NCBI GenBank assembly: GCA_037974665.1
Contig: CM075765.1
Coordinates: forward strand, 8,663,501 to 8,727,500
Direction: 5' to 3'
Source: Ehretia macrophylla
Taxonomy: Eukaryota > Streptophyta > Magnoliopsida > Boraginales > Ehretiaceae
Length of the DNA stretch: 64,000 nucleotides
The position numbers were made by a program, and so were the translations under genes. This document shows, piece by piece, positions 1-11,529 of the stretch. The notes beneath the pieces are model-generated. The model saw nothing but the letters and a program-made list of their open reading frames with translations, was not told where the DNA came from and did not search any database. The stretch's first letter is position 1. Every line of letters begins with the position of its first letter.

Positions 1-526
1 TGTAATTTGGGGTCTAATTTTGGTTTGTACTGACTATAACTAGACAGACAATCTTTTGGTCATTTTGCTATCACCACTTTGATTAGTAGCTACTACAGAC
101 TTATGAAGTATTAGGCAAAAAGCCAAGTCAAATGAATCTATCCAATCTTAAGTAGGTACACATTTGTAGGCTAAGGGATATCAGACACTTGTGTAACAGG
201 AATTAACAAATAAACGGGACATAGTTATCATGCTAGGTGTTAATCAAACAAGACCTTGAGATAAATAGTAGGCATATCAGTTGGTAATAAATAGTAATCT
301 TAGTTGGAATTGAATTTGGGATTGAAAGTTTTGAGGCATTTAGATAATTAGGTCAAACTAAAGAGCCCAATTACAGCCGTTATGCTGCCGATTTTCCAGA
401 AAACTTTTGGAGTTCTAGTCTAACGGATAAGCTTAACCTTCGTCAATCGGTTTTAGCTGTAATATAACGAGAACAATTAGTTCACGCCCTAGTCTAACCT
501 TTATAGGTCGGGTTGGGGACGTGATA
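1..526 (+). repeat. Element A 5' LTR, 3' part
   Basis: Collinear with 18286-18809. It ends at GTGATA, where the 3' copy ends GTGACA, a C-to-T change at the canonical CA terminus. The start of this LTR lies left of the window. Confidence 0.9.
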
Positions 527-537
527 TCTTATATTAA

Positions 538-549
538 TGGTATTAGAGC
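538..549 (+). other. Element A primer binding site (tRNA-Met)
   Basis: TGGTATTAGAGC lies 11 bases after the LTR end. It differs by one C-to-T change from the TGGTATCAGAGC used by the other gypsy-type elements here. The 553-805 stretch after it is untranslated leader without recognisable features. Confidence 0.85.
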
Positions 550-805
550 TTAGATTGCTTAAGTCGGGTTTAACTCTCGGACCTTGGGTAGAAGCCCTAA
601 GATAATTATGGTGACTTGTTTATATGTGTTAATATGTGCCAATGTTAAATGTGCCTTCTTTGTTTCTACGTGCTTATGTGATTAAGATGTCTTGACTGAT
701 TTGAGAATTGCATGTCTATGTGAAATTGTATGTTGCATACTTTATACATTAAATTATTGTCTTGTCGTATTCCAATAAATTGTGCATAATTATCTGTGCC
801 TATAG

Positions 806-3800
806 ATGGCTGGCCTTAGTACTCGCAATACCAATAGGGGCGATGAGCCTCAAGAAGCCGGAGATGCTCATCAAACTAATCCCGGCATGGCTATGTTTAA
901 CATGATGGTGAATGCTATGGATCGCATGTCGCGAGTAATGGAACGTCAAGATGCACATGAAGCAACCAACAACAACAACAACAACAGGAATAGTGGTAAC
1001 AATGGGAGAAACAGAAGAATGCAGGAGTTCCTTGATTTTCACCTGTCCAAATTCTTCGGGGAAGCTAATGATGAAAAGGCAGAGGCTTGGCTGTTTGAGA
1101 TTGAAAGGATTTTCAGGCCACTTGACTATACTGATGAAGAAAAGATCGAGTTCGCTATGTTTCTGTTGCACGGGGATGCTGAGCATTGGTGGCACACTGT
1201 GGAGGCACTTTGGGAAACTGATCATACACCTCGCTTGTGAAGTAATTTCGTTAAGGCATTTAAGGAGAAATACATAACCTACAGTTTCTAGGCAGAGGCA
1301 AATTGAAGAATTCATGCACTTGAACTAGGGTAACATGACAGTGGCTCAGTATGAGGCTCACTTTGACAGACTATCCCGTTATGCACAATACATGGTTAGT
1401 ACCCCTGAGGCGAAGATGTGGAAATTTATGAATGGACTGAGGCCAGAAATTCAGGATCAGTTGGCTTCACATGACTTTATTACCTATTCTGCTCTTCTTG
1501 CTGTTGCTTCCTGAGTTGAGAAAAGAAAACTCGATAGAGCCGGTTCAAGTCAACTGAACAAGAAACCTTACCAGCCTCAAGGGCAACAGAGGAAATTCCA
1601 GACTCAGAGTCGCCGTTAGGGCTAGAGCCAGAACAGACCAGTCAACAACCGTGGCCCGTCTAAAGCACCATCAGCCTCTTACACCCGTGGATCCACATAT
1701 AGTTCACCTGCTACTCAGTCTATCAACTGTTCTTACTGTGACAAGAAGGGTCACATCAAGGCCCAGTGTTGGAAGAAGTCGGGACGATGCATGCGGTGTG
1801 GCAGTGATCAGCATCAGATCAAAGATTGCCCTAAATGGCAAGGAGGACAAAATCAGAATAAACCAGCTAGTAGAGGTAAGACTCTAGTTCCTAGAGTTCA
1901 GGCCCAAGCTTATGCTATTGAGTGCGATGAGCTTCTTGAGGAGACTGCTGTTGTTGAAGGTACATTCTTGATACTGAATTAACCAGTTAGGGTGCTAATT
2001 GATCCAGGTGCTACTCATTCATTTATTATTCCCTTATGTGTGCAACGTGTGAAATTACGAGTTGAATGTTTGCCTTACGAAGTAGAAGTCGGTACTCTGA
2101 TGGGTTCTAAACTTGTTACTAGCTCAGCTTGTAAAGCATGTAAAATTCAAATTAAGAATAGGGAGTTCTCGGACAATCTTATAGTGTTACCCTTTTGAGA
2201 TTATGAAGTCATCTTAGGGATGGACTGGTTGGCAAAGTATCATGCCCAACTAGATTGCCGGACGAAGATTGTAACATTTCAGATACCTGGCCAACCGACA
2301 TTAGAGGTAATGGGATGAAGAGACTTCACCGGGAGTTCCATTATTTCATCCACGAAAGTAATGAAGTTCCTAATAAAGGACTGTAGCGGATACTTAGCTT
2401 ACCTCATCAACAAGCCATCGGACAAAGCTAAGTTGAAGGAGATGCCAGTGATCAAAGAATATGCCAATATGTTTCCAGAAGAATTGCCGGGTTTACCTCC
2501 GAATCGGGAGATCGAGTTTGGAATAGAATTACTGCCTGGCACACAACCGATATCTAGAGCTCCCTATCGTATGGCACCAGCCGAACTACAAGAATTGAAG
2601 GACCAATTGCAAGGATTGTTGAAGAAGGGGTTTGTTCAACCGAGTTCTTTTCCGTGGGGTGCGCCAGTCCTATTTGTAAAGAAGAAAGATGGAACGTTGA
2701 GGTTATGCATTGATTACAGAGGATTGAACCAAGTGACCATCAAGAATAAATACCCACTTCCATTGATCGATGAGTTGTTTGACCAACTTCAAGGAGCTAA
2801 AGTGTATTCGAAACTCGACTTAAGGCAAGGGTATTATTAGTTGCGGATCAAAAAGAAGGATGTACCTAAATCGGCTTTCAGGACGAGATATGGGCACTAT
2901 GAGTTCGTGGTAATGTCATTTGGGCTAACTAATGCCCCTGCAGCTCTTATGGACTTGATGCACAGGGTGTTTCAACCCTACTTGTACCAATTTATGGTGA
3001 TCTTTATTGATGATATTTTGGTATACTCGAAGTCCGAGGCCGAGCATGAACAACATTTGTGATTGGTATTGCAGAAACTTCGGGAGCATCAATTGTATGC
3101 AAAGTTTAGCAAATGCGAATTTTGGTTGCGGCAGATTGCATTCTTGGGGCACATCATATCCCAAGAGGGAATAACGGTGGACCCAGCAAAGATAAAAGCG
3201 GTGATGTCTTAGAAAAAGTCAAAAAATGTTACAGAGGTTCGGAGTTTTCTTGGTTTAGCCGGCTATTATTGGAGGTTCATGAAGGATTTCTCAAAGATTA
3301 CAGGACCGCTTACAAAGCTCACTCAGAAGAAAACAAAGTTCATGTGGGATGACAAGTGCGAGAACAACTTTCAAGAATTGAAAAGATTGACCACCGCACT
3401 TGTTCTTGCATTGCCTGAAGGGAGTCAAGGCTTTGTGATCTATAGCGATGCTTCGAAAGAAGGACTGGGTTGTGTGATGCAGAATGGTAGAGTGATTGCA
3501 TATGCCACTAGGAAACCGAAGCCGTATGAATTGAATTACCGACGCATGATTTGGAGTTAGCGGCTATTGTGTTTGCACTAAAGAAATGGAGGCACTATTT
3601 GTGGGGTAACAAGTTTGAGGTGTTTACGGATCACAAGAGCTTGAAGTACTTGTTCTCACAAAAAGAGTTGAACATGAGGCAAAGATGATGGATGGAGCTC
3701 TTGGATGATTATAATTGCACAATCAATTATGTGCCCGGTAAAGCGAATGTGGTAGCAGATGCCTTAAATCGGAAGGCAAGCATGGCAAAATTGGAAGTTA

Positions 3801-4061
3801 AGGTGCAGGAGTTGTTAGAGAAAGCATTTTTGTGGAAGCCGCAATTGACTCAAAAAGGATTACTATTTGCCACTATACAAGTTCAATCGACCTTATGGTC
3901 TGAATTACGAGAGGCTCAACAGAAGGACCAACAGTTTCAGAAGATTAAGGAAAGCAACACAGATTTCAAGTTTCATGATGATGGTATTTGGAGGTTCAAG
4001 AGTCGAATTTGTGTCCCTAATGACCCATAGTTGAAAAAGAAGATTTTTGAAGAAGCCCATA
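806..4061 (+). pseudogene. Element A gag-pol, 5' part (decayed)
   Basis: This encodes gag, aspartic protease, reverse transcriptase, RNase H and the linker to integrase. The chosen start is ATG 806 (Met-Ala-Gly-Leu), after the primer site and leader. Two CCHC zinc knuckles lie at about 1729-1835. The protease active site reads D-P-G instead of D-T-G near 2001. The RT FIDD motif is near 3006, and the RNase H YSDAS motif near 3442. In-frame stops include TGA 1238, TAG 1326, TGA 1512, TAG 1617 and 1623, TAA 1980, TGA 2196, TAG 2838, TGA 3060, TAG 3210, TGA 3686 and TAG 4028. Frameshifts lie near 1290 and 3540. The frame is cut at 4061 by element B and resumes at 13995. It cannot make a polyprotein. 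Confidence 0.92.
4057..4061. repeat. Target site duplication of element B, left (CCATA)
   Basis: CCATA directly precedes the TGTGACACC start of the B 5' LTR and recurs at 13995-13999 after the 3' LTR. Confidence 0.95.
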
Positions 4062-6525
4062 TGTGACACCCGAGAATTTCACTATAAAATTTATTTATAA
4101 TCCTTGCATACTTATGTGCGCATTTCTACGTGCATCATTTTTCTTGTTTAATTGTTTTTATTGTGGGTTACTATTCATAATATTTTTGACTGTTTCGAAA
4201 GCTTGATTTTAAATTTTTCCTAGGTCACTCGACATTTAAAAGGAACCAAGAAATTTTCGTTTTGAACTTTCGAGCTTAGGAGTGTGCGTTTGAAAAATGT
4301 TTTTCGTGACCATTGAATAGTGTTACGTTAGAATAGTGCTAGTTGTAAATTAAAAAACATTTGTAATTGCAATTAACCATTAGTTGATCAAGATTAGAGA
4401 CTAATTAGCTTATATTATTTAGTCATGCACCACATATAATATTAGCCAACTCCTTAAATTAAAACATAAGCTTATTCTTGTCATCAAAACAAACAAAAAA
4501 ATGACCTCTATGTCCCCTAGCTTGGCCGTCCACTTCAAGGAGGAAAAATGAGAATCTTGCTTCTTCAATCTTGCATTTTGAGCTTCTAGATTCATCTTGG
4601 GAGGGGTTTTGAGCAACCTAGAGTCTTCAACAACCTTCTTCATCTTCAAAAATTGTGAGGGAGTCTCATTTTCTTGACTTTAAAGTTTATGTGCATATGT
4701 TTAAATTTCTTGATTTGTCCATTATAGCTATATATCTTGTTATGAATGCTTCCTATGAGTTATTTAATGTCTATAGAGCTAACTTTTGTGGTTTAATAAC
4801 AAATTTAATGGTTGAATATTGAATTTGATCAAAGAGATGATGAATAGTGCCTAGAATTAGGATTTTGAGAAAATTTGCTAATTGACTTGAATTGATGCCT
4901 CAATTAGGTGCTCTAGACCCTAGGGAAGTTAGTTGAAAAGCCACGTTAGGTTGAATCACTTGAATTTGAACTTAATTGCATAATTAGCTTACTTTAAAAA
5001 GGGGGATTTATACGTTATGCAATCCGGGCAAGTTTGGGCATTGATTTGGGTATCCTTGAGCTAAGGAAGCACCTTTGGTGCTTTCGTTTCGCGAAAATGG
5101 GGTTCGGTTAGTATGGCTATAGTTCAAACCCGTTTGGGGCCTTCCCAAACTTTTGCTTCAAAAATGAGTTTTAGTGACTTAAAAGGTACCTTTGAGCTTA
5201 ATTAGGAATATAGCAAGACTAGGGTATGATTGGGAATCTCGAACCATGCTTAGGAGAAAGAAAGCTTGGTTAAAGAAAGGGGAAATGTAGTGTTTAGCCA
5301 TTTTAGTTGCATTTGGAACTTGTTGTGTGTTAGTAATGCCTTGCATTGAATATTTAGGATGTATTTAAGTTATTTGAGTAGATTATTGGAATTAGTTGTG
5401 TTGATTGCTACTTTTGGTATCTTAAAGCTAATATCGTGCTTATATGAACTGTTATCGTGCATATATGTGAGGGCGGCCTACTTTGTCATCCCTCTTACGC
5501 GTTATGTGTTATATTGATTGTTTGTGACTTGTATTGGGTTGCGCAACCTATGTCGGACATGGTAGCGTCGAGAAACACGGGCGGCGTCGGGCTTGCCGTG
5601 CTCCCTCGACTACCATGGTGCCTATTCCCTTTCTCGCTGAGGCATACTCCACTACCCCAGAGGCGTGGTTCACCTGCTGGGCATGGACCTACCTCGGGAG
5701 AAAGGGTCGTAGGATCGGGATACATCCGGAGTATCCCAATTGTGGTGTTTGGGATTTGCCGGCTTGTTCGTGATGCTCGTGGTTCGTGGCTCGTGGATGA
5801 AGTCTTGGAAGTGGAACCGTATCCTTTTTAAAGTGATTAATAGTTTGGTTTATTGACTTGTTAGTTTATGTGGCTTGTATATGTTTACTTGTGTTGCATA
5901 TCATATTGCACGTTGGCATACTGCATCACCTCCCTCGCTGGGCAACTTTGTTGCTCACTCCTCATTTGAAATGTTTCAGGAGAAGCTGAGGTGAATCCCC
6001 AGCTATTAGAAGTAGAAGAAGAGGAAGAAGTTCACGTAGATCAGAATCCGTGACCTTGTGTGCTGAGGTGGATTTTATGTGTTTCTTGCGTGGAGTTCTT
6101 GTTAATAATATATTTTGAGACTTTGGAGTCTTGTATATATATGTCTAGTAGATGTGTACTAGGATGTTAAAGAAAGTTGTTGGATTGTAATAATGAATTC
6201 TAGACTTTAATTTCCCTTGCATGCTTGGAGTGTTTGTTAATCTTCATATGGAACTTAGAATTTTATTGTATTTATTTACTTATGACTAAAACCAACTTAT
6301 CTCGCATGCTTGTGTGCTTTAGTAGAATTTTGTTGCTCCAAGGCTCGGATGGCCTTGTGATTGTGTTTTGGCTTTGGAGTTATTGTTGATAAGTTGTTAC
6401 TTTTAGTTCAGATGTCTTGAGTGAATGTTTACAGGTAACAGTTTTGTCCTTGGTACAGAGGAGACTCTGTCCGAGTGACGGGTCCGAGCCTGACTTTAGC
6501 GTGGGGTTGGGCTCGGGGCGCTACA
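4062..6525 (+). repeat. Element B 5' LTR
   Basis: 2464 bp, TGTGACACCC...GCGCTACA. It pairs with 11530-13994 at about 99% identity. The GC-rich hairpin module is at 5558-5955, and a GAGGAGACTCTGTCCG block lies at 6458-6473 near the 3' end. Small open frames inside it fall on the GC-rich module and are not considered genes. Confidence 0.97.
5558..5737 (+). promoter_or_regulatory. Conserved LTR hairpin module (stems 1 and 2), B 5' copy
   Basis: Stem 1: CATGGTA at 5558 pairs with TACCATG ending 5617, then TCGAG with CTCGA and CACGG with CCGTG, leaving a 15-nt apical loop. Stem 2: GGGATAC (5717-5723), loop ATCCGGA, GTATCCC (5731-5737), a perfect 7 bp. A third hairpin GGCAAC/GTTGCT lies at 5941-5955, shortly before a TTTCAG. 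The role is unknown; an RNA structure in the LTR transcript is inferred from comparison with the other LTRs. Confidence 0.6.
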
Positions 6526-6531
6526 CTTTAG

Positions 6532-6543
6532 TGGTATCAGAGC
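6532..6543 (+). other. Element B primer binding site (tRNA-Met)
   Basis: Perfect TGGTATCAGAGC, 6 bases after the 5' LTR end at 6525. The untranslated leader runs from there to the gag start at 6838. Confidence 0.95.
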
Positions 6544-6837
6544 TACTAGAATGCTTGAAGTCGGGTTAAATTCCTTGGCATGTGGGTAGAGGTCTATATG
6601 TGAAAGTGAATTATGTGAATATGTGAGTGTTTAGTTGTTTAAGTACTTAGATATAAGACATGCTAGCATGAAAAATGAATGATAAAGCTTGACATGATAA
6701 GAATATGAAAAGTTAGTGTTGAATGTTGTTAAGTGTTTTATGTGTTCTTATGTGAGTAAAATGTTTGAAAACAATGTGTAAATTATCTTTGCATAGTTTA
6801 TTTGCCTATTATAATATGATGTTCTTCTAGTATTCTA

Positions 6838-9800
6838 ATGAGCAGACGGGGTAGACCACGGAGAGAGCCGGAGGAGGCTCCCAGACAGAATGTACCGGGG
6901 CAAAATGCTGGGGCAGCCGGGAATGTACCGCAGGGTCAAGAGCCGAGCAATGCCCAGATTTTAGCTACTATGGCTACTGCGATGAATACCATAGCACAGT
7001 TTGTGGTTCAGCAGGGTACAGCAGGTGCCGGCAGAGGTAATCAGACTGCCAGAGCAGAGGGCAGTGGTACTGCAGGAGGTAACTTATTTGATAAATTTTT
7101 GCATCACGGAGCATATAGTTTTTATGGTGAGCCTGATGATATGAAAGCAGAGTTGTGGCTGAGTAAGTGCAAGAAAGTTGCTGCGATACTTGAGTGTGAC
7201 GATGAAAGAAAGATCACCTATGCTGCCTTTTTAATGGAGGGTGATGCCGAGGCTTGGTGGCGCACTATTAGAGAAAAATGGGATGCTGAGAGGGTTCAGC
7301 ATGTATGGGCTGACTTTGTTCGTGAGTTTCGAGATAAATATGTGTCGGTTGTGGCCCATGAGAGGCATCAGGATGAATTTATAGCTTTGAAACAGGGGAA
7401 TATGACTGTGGACCAGTATGAGGCTACCTTTACGAGACTATCTCGATATGTACCAGCTTTAGTTCAGCCGGAGGATGTGAAAATCCAGAGATTTATTACA
7501 GGGTTGAGGAGTGACATCATGCTTAACTTGTCTTCGCAAGATTTTCCGAACTATGCTGCAGTAGTTAGGGCTGCATCGAGATATGAGAAACGTAAGGCAG
7601 ATGTATTAGCTCAGTCTAGTCAATCAAGCAAACGGCAGTTTCAGTCTCAGAGTCAGGGTTATCAGAGGCAGACTCAGCAGCCTAGGCAGACTCAGAGCTA
7701 TCCAGGACCAGTTCAGGTACAGTCACAGCCGAGACCAGCTCAGAGCCAGCCACAGGGACAGTCACAGACCCGACCAGTGACTGCTAGATCTCAGCAGGGT
7801 AGTTCTGCCACATCTACTTATAGGGCCCTTACAGGAGGAGCTGCTGCTAGGAAGAATCTACAGTGTACTCATTGCAACCGTAAGGGTCATACAGAGGCTG
7901 AGTGTTGGAGGAAACTAGGTCGTTGCATAGGTTGTGGCAGTGATCAGCACAGTGTTAGAGATTGTCCCAAGTTTAAAGTTGGTCAGGGTCAGACTTCAGG
8001 CCAGGGTGCCCAGACTAGAGCTTCAGGAGCAGCTACTATACTACGAGGTCAGGCACGAGTATTTGCACTTGACCAGGAGGAGCTTCCAGAGACTACAGTG
8101 GTGGTGGAAGGTACTTTTCTTATTAATAGTCAGCCGGTAGTAGTTTTGATTGACACAGGGGCTACACATTCATTCATTACACCTGCATGTGCACAGTCTG
8201 CTACATTAAAAGTTGATAAACTGCCGTATGTGATTGAAGTAGGTAATCCTATGGGTACTAAATTTGTTACGGAGTCTGTGTGTAAAGATTGTAATATTTG
8301 TATTGAGGGTTGCATGTATCCTATTGATTTGATTATCATGCCATTTCGGGACTTTGAAGTTATCTTGGGGATGGATTGGTTGGGACGATATTATGCATGT
8401 TTGGACTATAGGAGGAAAGTTTTGACTTTAGAAGTACCTAACCAACCTGTTATTAAAGTAATTGGGAGTCGAAAGTCTACTGGGACTCGTATTATATCTT
8501 CCATTAAAGCTACTAAAATGTTGAGTAAAGGCTATGATGCATACTTAGCTTATTTAATTAATCAGCCTGGAGATAAATTGAAATTGAATGAAGTACCTGT
8601 TATAAAAGAGTTTCCGGGGGTTTTCCCTGAAGAGTTGCCTGGGTTACCACCTGATAGGGAGATTGAATTTGTGATTGACCTGTTGCCGGGAACTAGTCCT
8701 ATCTCGAGAACCCCGTATAGAATGTCTCCCCCTGAGTTACAAGAATTGAAAATTCAGCTACAGGGTTTGCTTGAGAAAGGTTTTATTCAGCCTAGTTCGT
8801 CACTGTGGGGTGCTCCCGTGCTATTTGTGAAAAAGAAAGACGGTACTCTGCGACTGTGCATTGACTATCAAGGTCTGAATCAGGTAACGGTGAAAAATAA
8901 ATATCCTTTGCCTTTAATTGAGGAGTTGTTTGATCAGCTACAGGGTGCTGTTGTGTTTTCAAAATTTGATTTGAGGCAGGGTTATTATCAGTTGAGGATC
9001 CGGAAAGAAGATGTACCTAAGACTGCATTTAGAACCAGGTATGGCCATTATGAGTTTGTTGTTTTACCATTCGGGTTGACAAATGCTCCAGCCGCTTTTA
9101 TGGATTTGATGCAGAGGGTATTTCGACCCTATCTTGATCAGTTTGTTGTGATTTTTATTGATGATATACTAGTATACTCTAAGTCTGAGTCAGAGCATGA
9201 AGAGCATTTGAGAATTGTACTTAAAACCCTGCAAGAACACAAGTTGTTTGCCAAATTTAGCAAATACGAATTCTGGTTGAAATAGGTTGCCTTTTTAGGT
9301 CATATCATTTCCCAGGAGGGAATATCTGTTGATCCTGCTAAAATTAATGTGGTTATGTCGTGGAAGAGACCTGAAACTATCACGGAAGTCCGTAGTTTCT
9401 TGGGATTAGCGGGCTATTATAGGCGATTTGTTAAAGATTTTTCAAAGATTGCAGGACCTTTGACTACTTTAACTCAGAAGAAAACCGTGTTTAATTGTGA
9501 TGACAAATGTGAAGCTAGTTTCCAAGAGTTGAAAAAGAGACTTACCACCGCACCTATCCTTACCTTGCCTGAGGGAACCGAGAATTTGGTAATTTATAGT
9601 GACGCTTCGAAAGAAGGGTTAGGTTGTGTTTTGATGCAAAATGGTAAAGTCATAGCATATGCCTCTAGGAAATTGAAACCATATGAACTCAATTATCCTA
9701 CACATGATTTGGAGCTTGCAGCTGTTGTCTTTGCTTTGAAGAAATGGCGACATTATTTATGGGGCAACAAATTTGAAATATTTACTGACCATAAAAGTTT

Positions 9801-11451
9801 GAAATATTTGTTTTCTCAAAAAGATCTGAATATGAGGCAAAGGCGTTGGCTTGAACTGTTAAATGATTATAACTGTACCATTAGCTATTTGCCGGGAAAA
9901 GCTAATACTGTTGCAGATGCACTGAGCCGAAAAGCTTCTGTGGCCAGTTTGATAATCAAGGATTGGGATATTGTAGAAGAGCTTTGTTTATGGAAACCAG
10001 AGGCTTCTAGATCAGGTATTCAATTTGCTAGCTTACAAATCAAATCTTTATTGCTATCTAGAATCAGAGAAGCGCAACAATCAGATTCTCAGTTGTTGAA
10101 GCTTTTAGAGAAGTCAAAAGGGGGAGAGTCCGACTTTAAGATGCATGATGATGGACTTCTCAGGTACATGAATAGAATTTGCATTCCCAGTAATTCGACT
10201 GTGAAAGATGAAATTCTTGCTGAGGCTCATGCTTCTAAATACACGATTCACCCTGGAAGCACAAAAATGTATAGAGATTTGAAACATAATTTCTGGTGGA
10301 ACAACATGAAGAGAGAGATAGCTGAATTTGTAGCTAAATGTTTGACTTGTCAAAAAGTTAAGGCGGAACATCAGAGACCAGTAGGATTGTTGCAGCCGTT
10401 GGAGATTCCGGTTTGGAAATGGGATCAGGTTACTATGGATCTTGTGTCGAATTTGCCGAGATCACCACGAGGAAATGATTCTGTGTGGGTTGTAGTAGAC
10501 AGGTTGACGAAGAGTTCGCATTTTATTGCTACAAAGAAAACAGATTCTCTCGATAAATTGGCCGAGCTTTATGTTGAAAATATTGTGAGACTGCATGGAG
10601 TTCCATCTCAGATAGTGTCAGACAGGGATCCTAGGTTTACATCACAGTTCTGGCAGAAACTACAAAAGGCTATGGGGACTAATTGGAGTTTTAGTACTGC
10701 ATATCACCCGCAGACGGATGGCCAGTCAGAGAGGACTATCAGGATACTGGAAGATATGTTGAGAGCCTGTGTTCTGGATTTTGGCAAGAATTGGGAGAAA
10801 TATCTGCCTTTAGCAGAGTTTGCTTACAATAACAGTTATCAGGCCACTATTGGCATGGCACCCTACAAGGCACTTTATGGGCGGAAATATCGGTCTCCGT
10901 TGTATTGGGATGAGGTAGGTGAGATGAAATCAGTTGATCCCGCTATTCTTCCGGAGATGATTAAAATGGTGGATAATGTGAGACTTATAAAGAAAAGGAT
11001 GCTTACAGCTCAGAGTCGACAGAAGAATTATGCTGATAGACGTCGACGGGACTTAGTATTTTCTAAGGGTGATCATGTTTTCTTGAAAGTCTCTCCGCGA
11101 AAAGGTTTGATTCGGCAGGGAAAAGGAGGTAAACTTAGTCCTAGATATGTGGGACCATTTGAAATCACTGAGAAAGTTGGGGATTTAGCTTACAGATTGG
11201 CATTACCTCCAAGTTTGGGTCGGATTCATGATGTTTTTCATGTGTCACTGTTGAGAAAGTATAATCCTGATCCGTCGCATATCATTGAGCTGGAACCGTT
11301 GGAGATTGATAAGTCTTTAGCTTATGTTGAGAAACCTCTTCGAGTGGTTGACCGAAAGATTCAGGAACTTAGAACTAAAAGTATTCCTATGGTAAAAGTT
11401 CTCTGGGATCATCATGGAGTTGAGGATGCCACTTGGGAGCGAGAAGATTAG
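6838..11451 (+). pseudogene. Element B gag-pol polyprotein, one internal TAG
   Basis: One reading frame of 1537 codons from ATG 6838, broken once by TAG at 9283-9285 (residue 816) and ended by TAG at 11449-11451. Both stand where the related copies suggest glutamine CAG (A at the first, E at the second). Gag fills roughly residues 1-340. CCHC knuckles lie at 343-356 and 363-376. The protease D-T-G begins at D439. The RT FIDD motif is at 773-776. RNase H has YSDAS near 920. The integrase has an HHCC zinc site near 1131-1171 and DDE residues near 1201, 1262 and 1297. A chromodomain-like segment fills about 1485-1537 and in known chromoviruses guides insertion to heterochromatin. Catalytic motifs look intact, so the copy is only just inactivated, or makes protein by stop readthrough. 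Confidence 0.93.
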
Positions 11452-11493
11452 ACCAGAGAGAAGTATCCGGAGCTCTTTGCCGAATCATGTAAG

Positions 11494-11529
11494 AATTGCG
11501 AGGACGCAATTAGTTTAAGGGGGAGAGGG
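11494..11529 (+). other. Element B pre-PPT hairpin and polypurine tract
   Basis: AATTGCG (11494-11500), loop AGGA, CGCAATT (11505-11511) form a perfect 7 bp hairpin. The polypurine tract AAGGGGGAGAGGG follows and abuts the 3' LTR at 11530. The tract primes plus-strand DNA synthesis in LTR elements. No role for the hairpin is known to me. Confidence 0.85.

Noticed and set aside
5457..5831. Open frame of 124 codons in the B LTR, repeated at 12926-13300
   Set aside because: It overlaps the GC-rich hairpin module, which lacks stops because of composition. Other frames over the same bases are also open, and equivalents in other LTRs are frameshifted. Not a supported gene.
6532..6543. Primer-site matches taken as possible tRNA genes
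   Set aside because: Only the 12 nt complementary to the tRNA 3' end are present; no cloverleaf was found.
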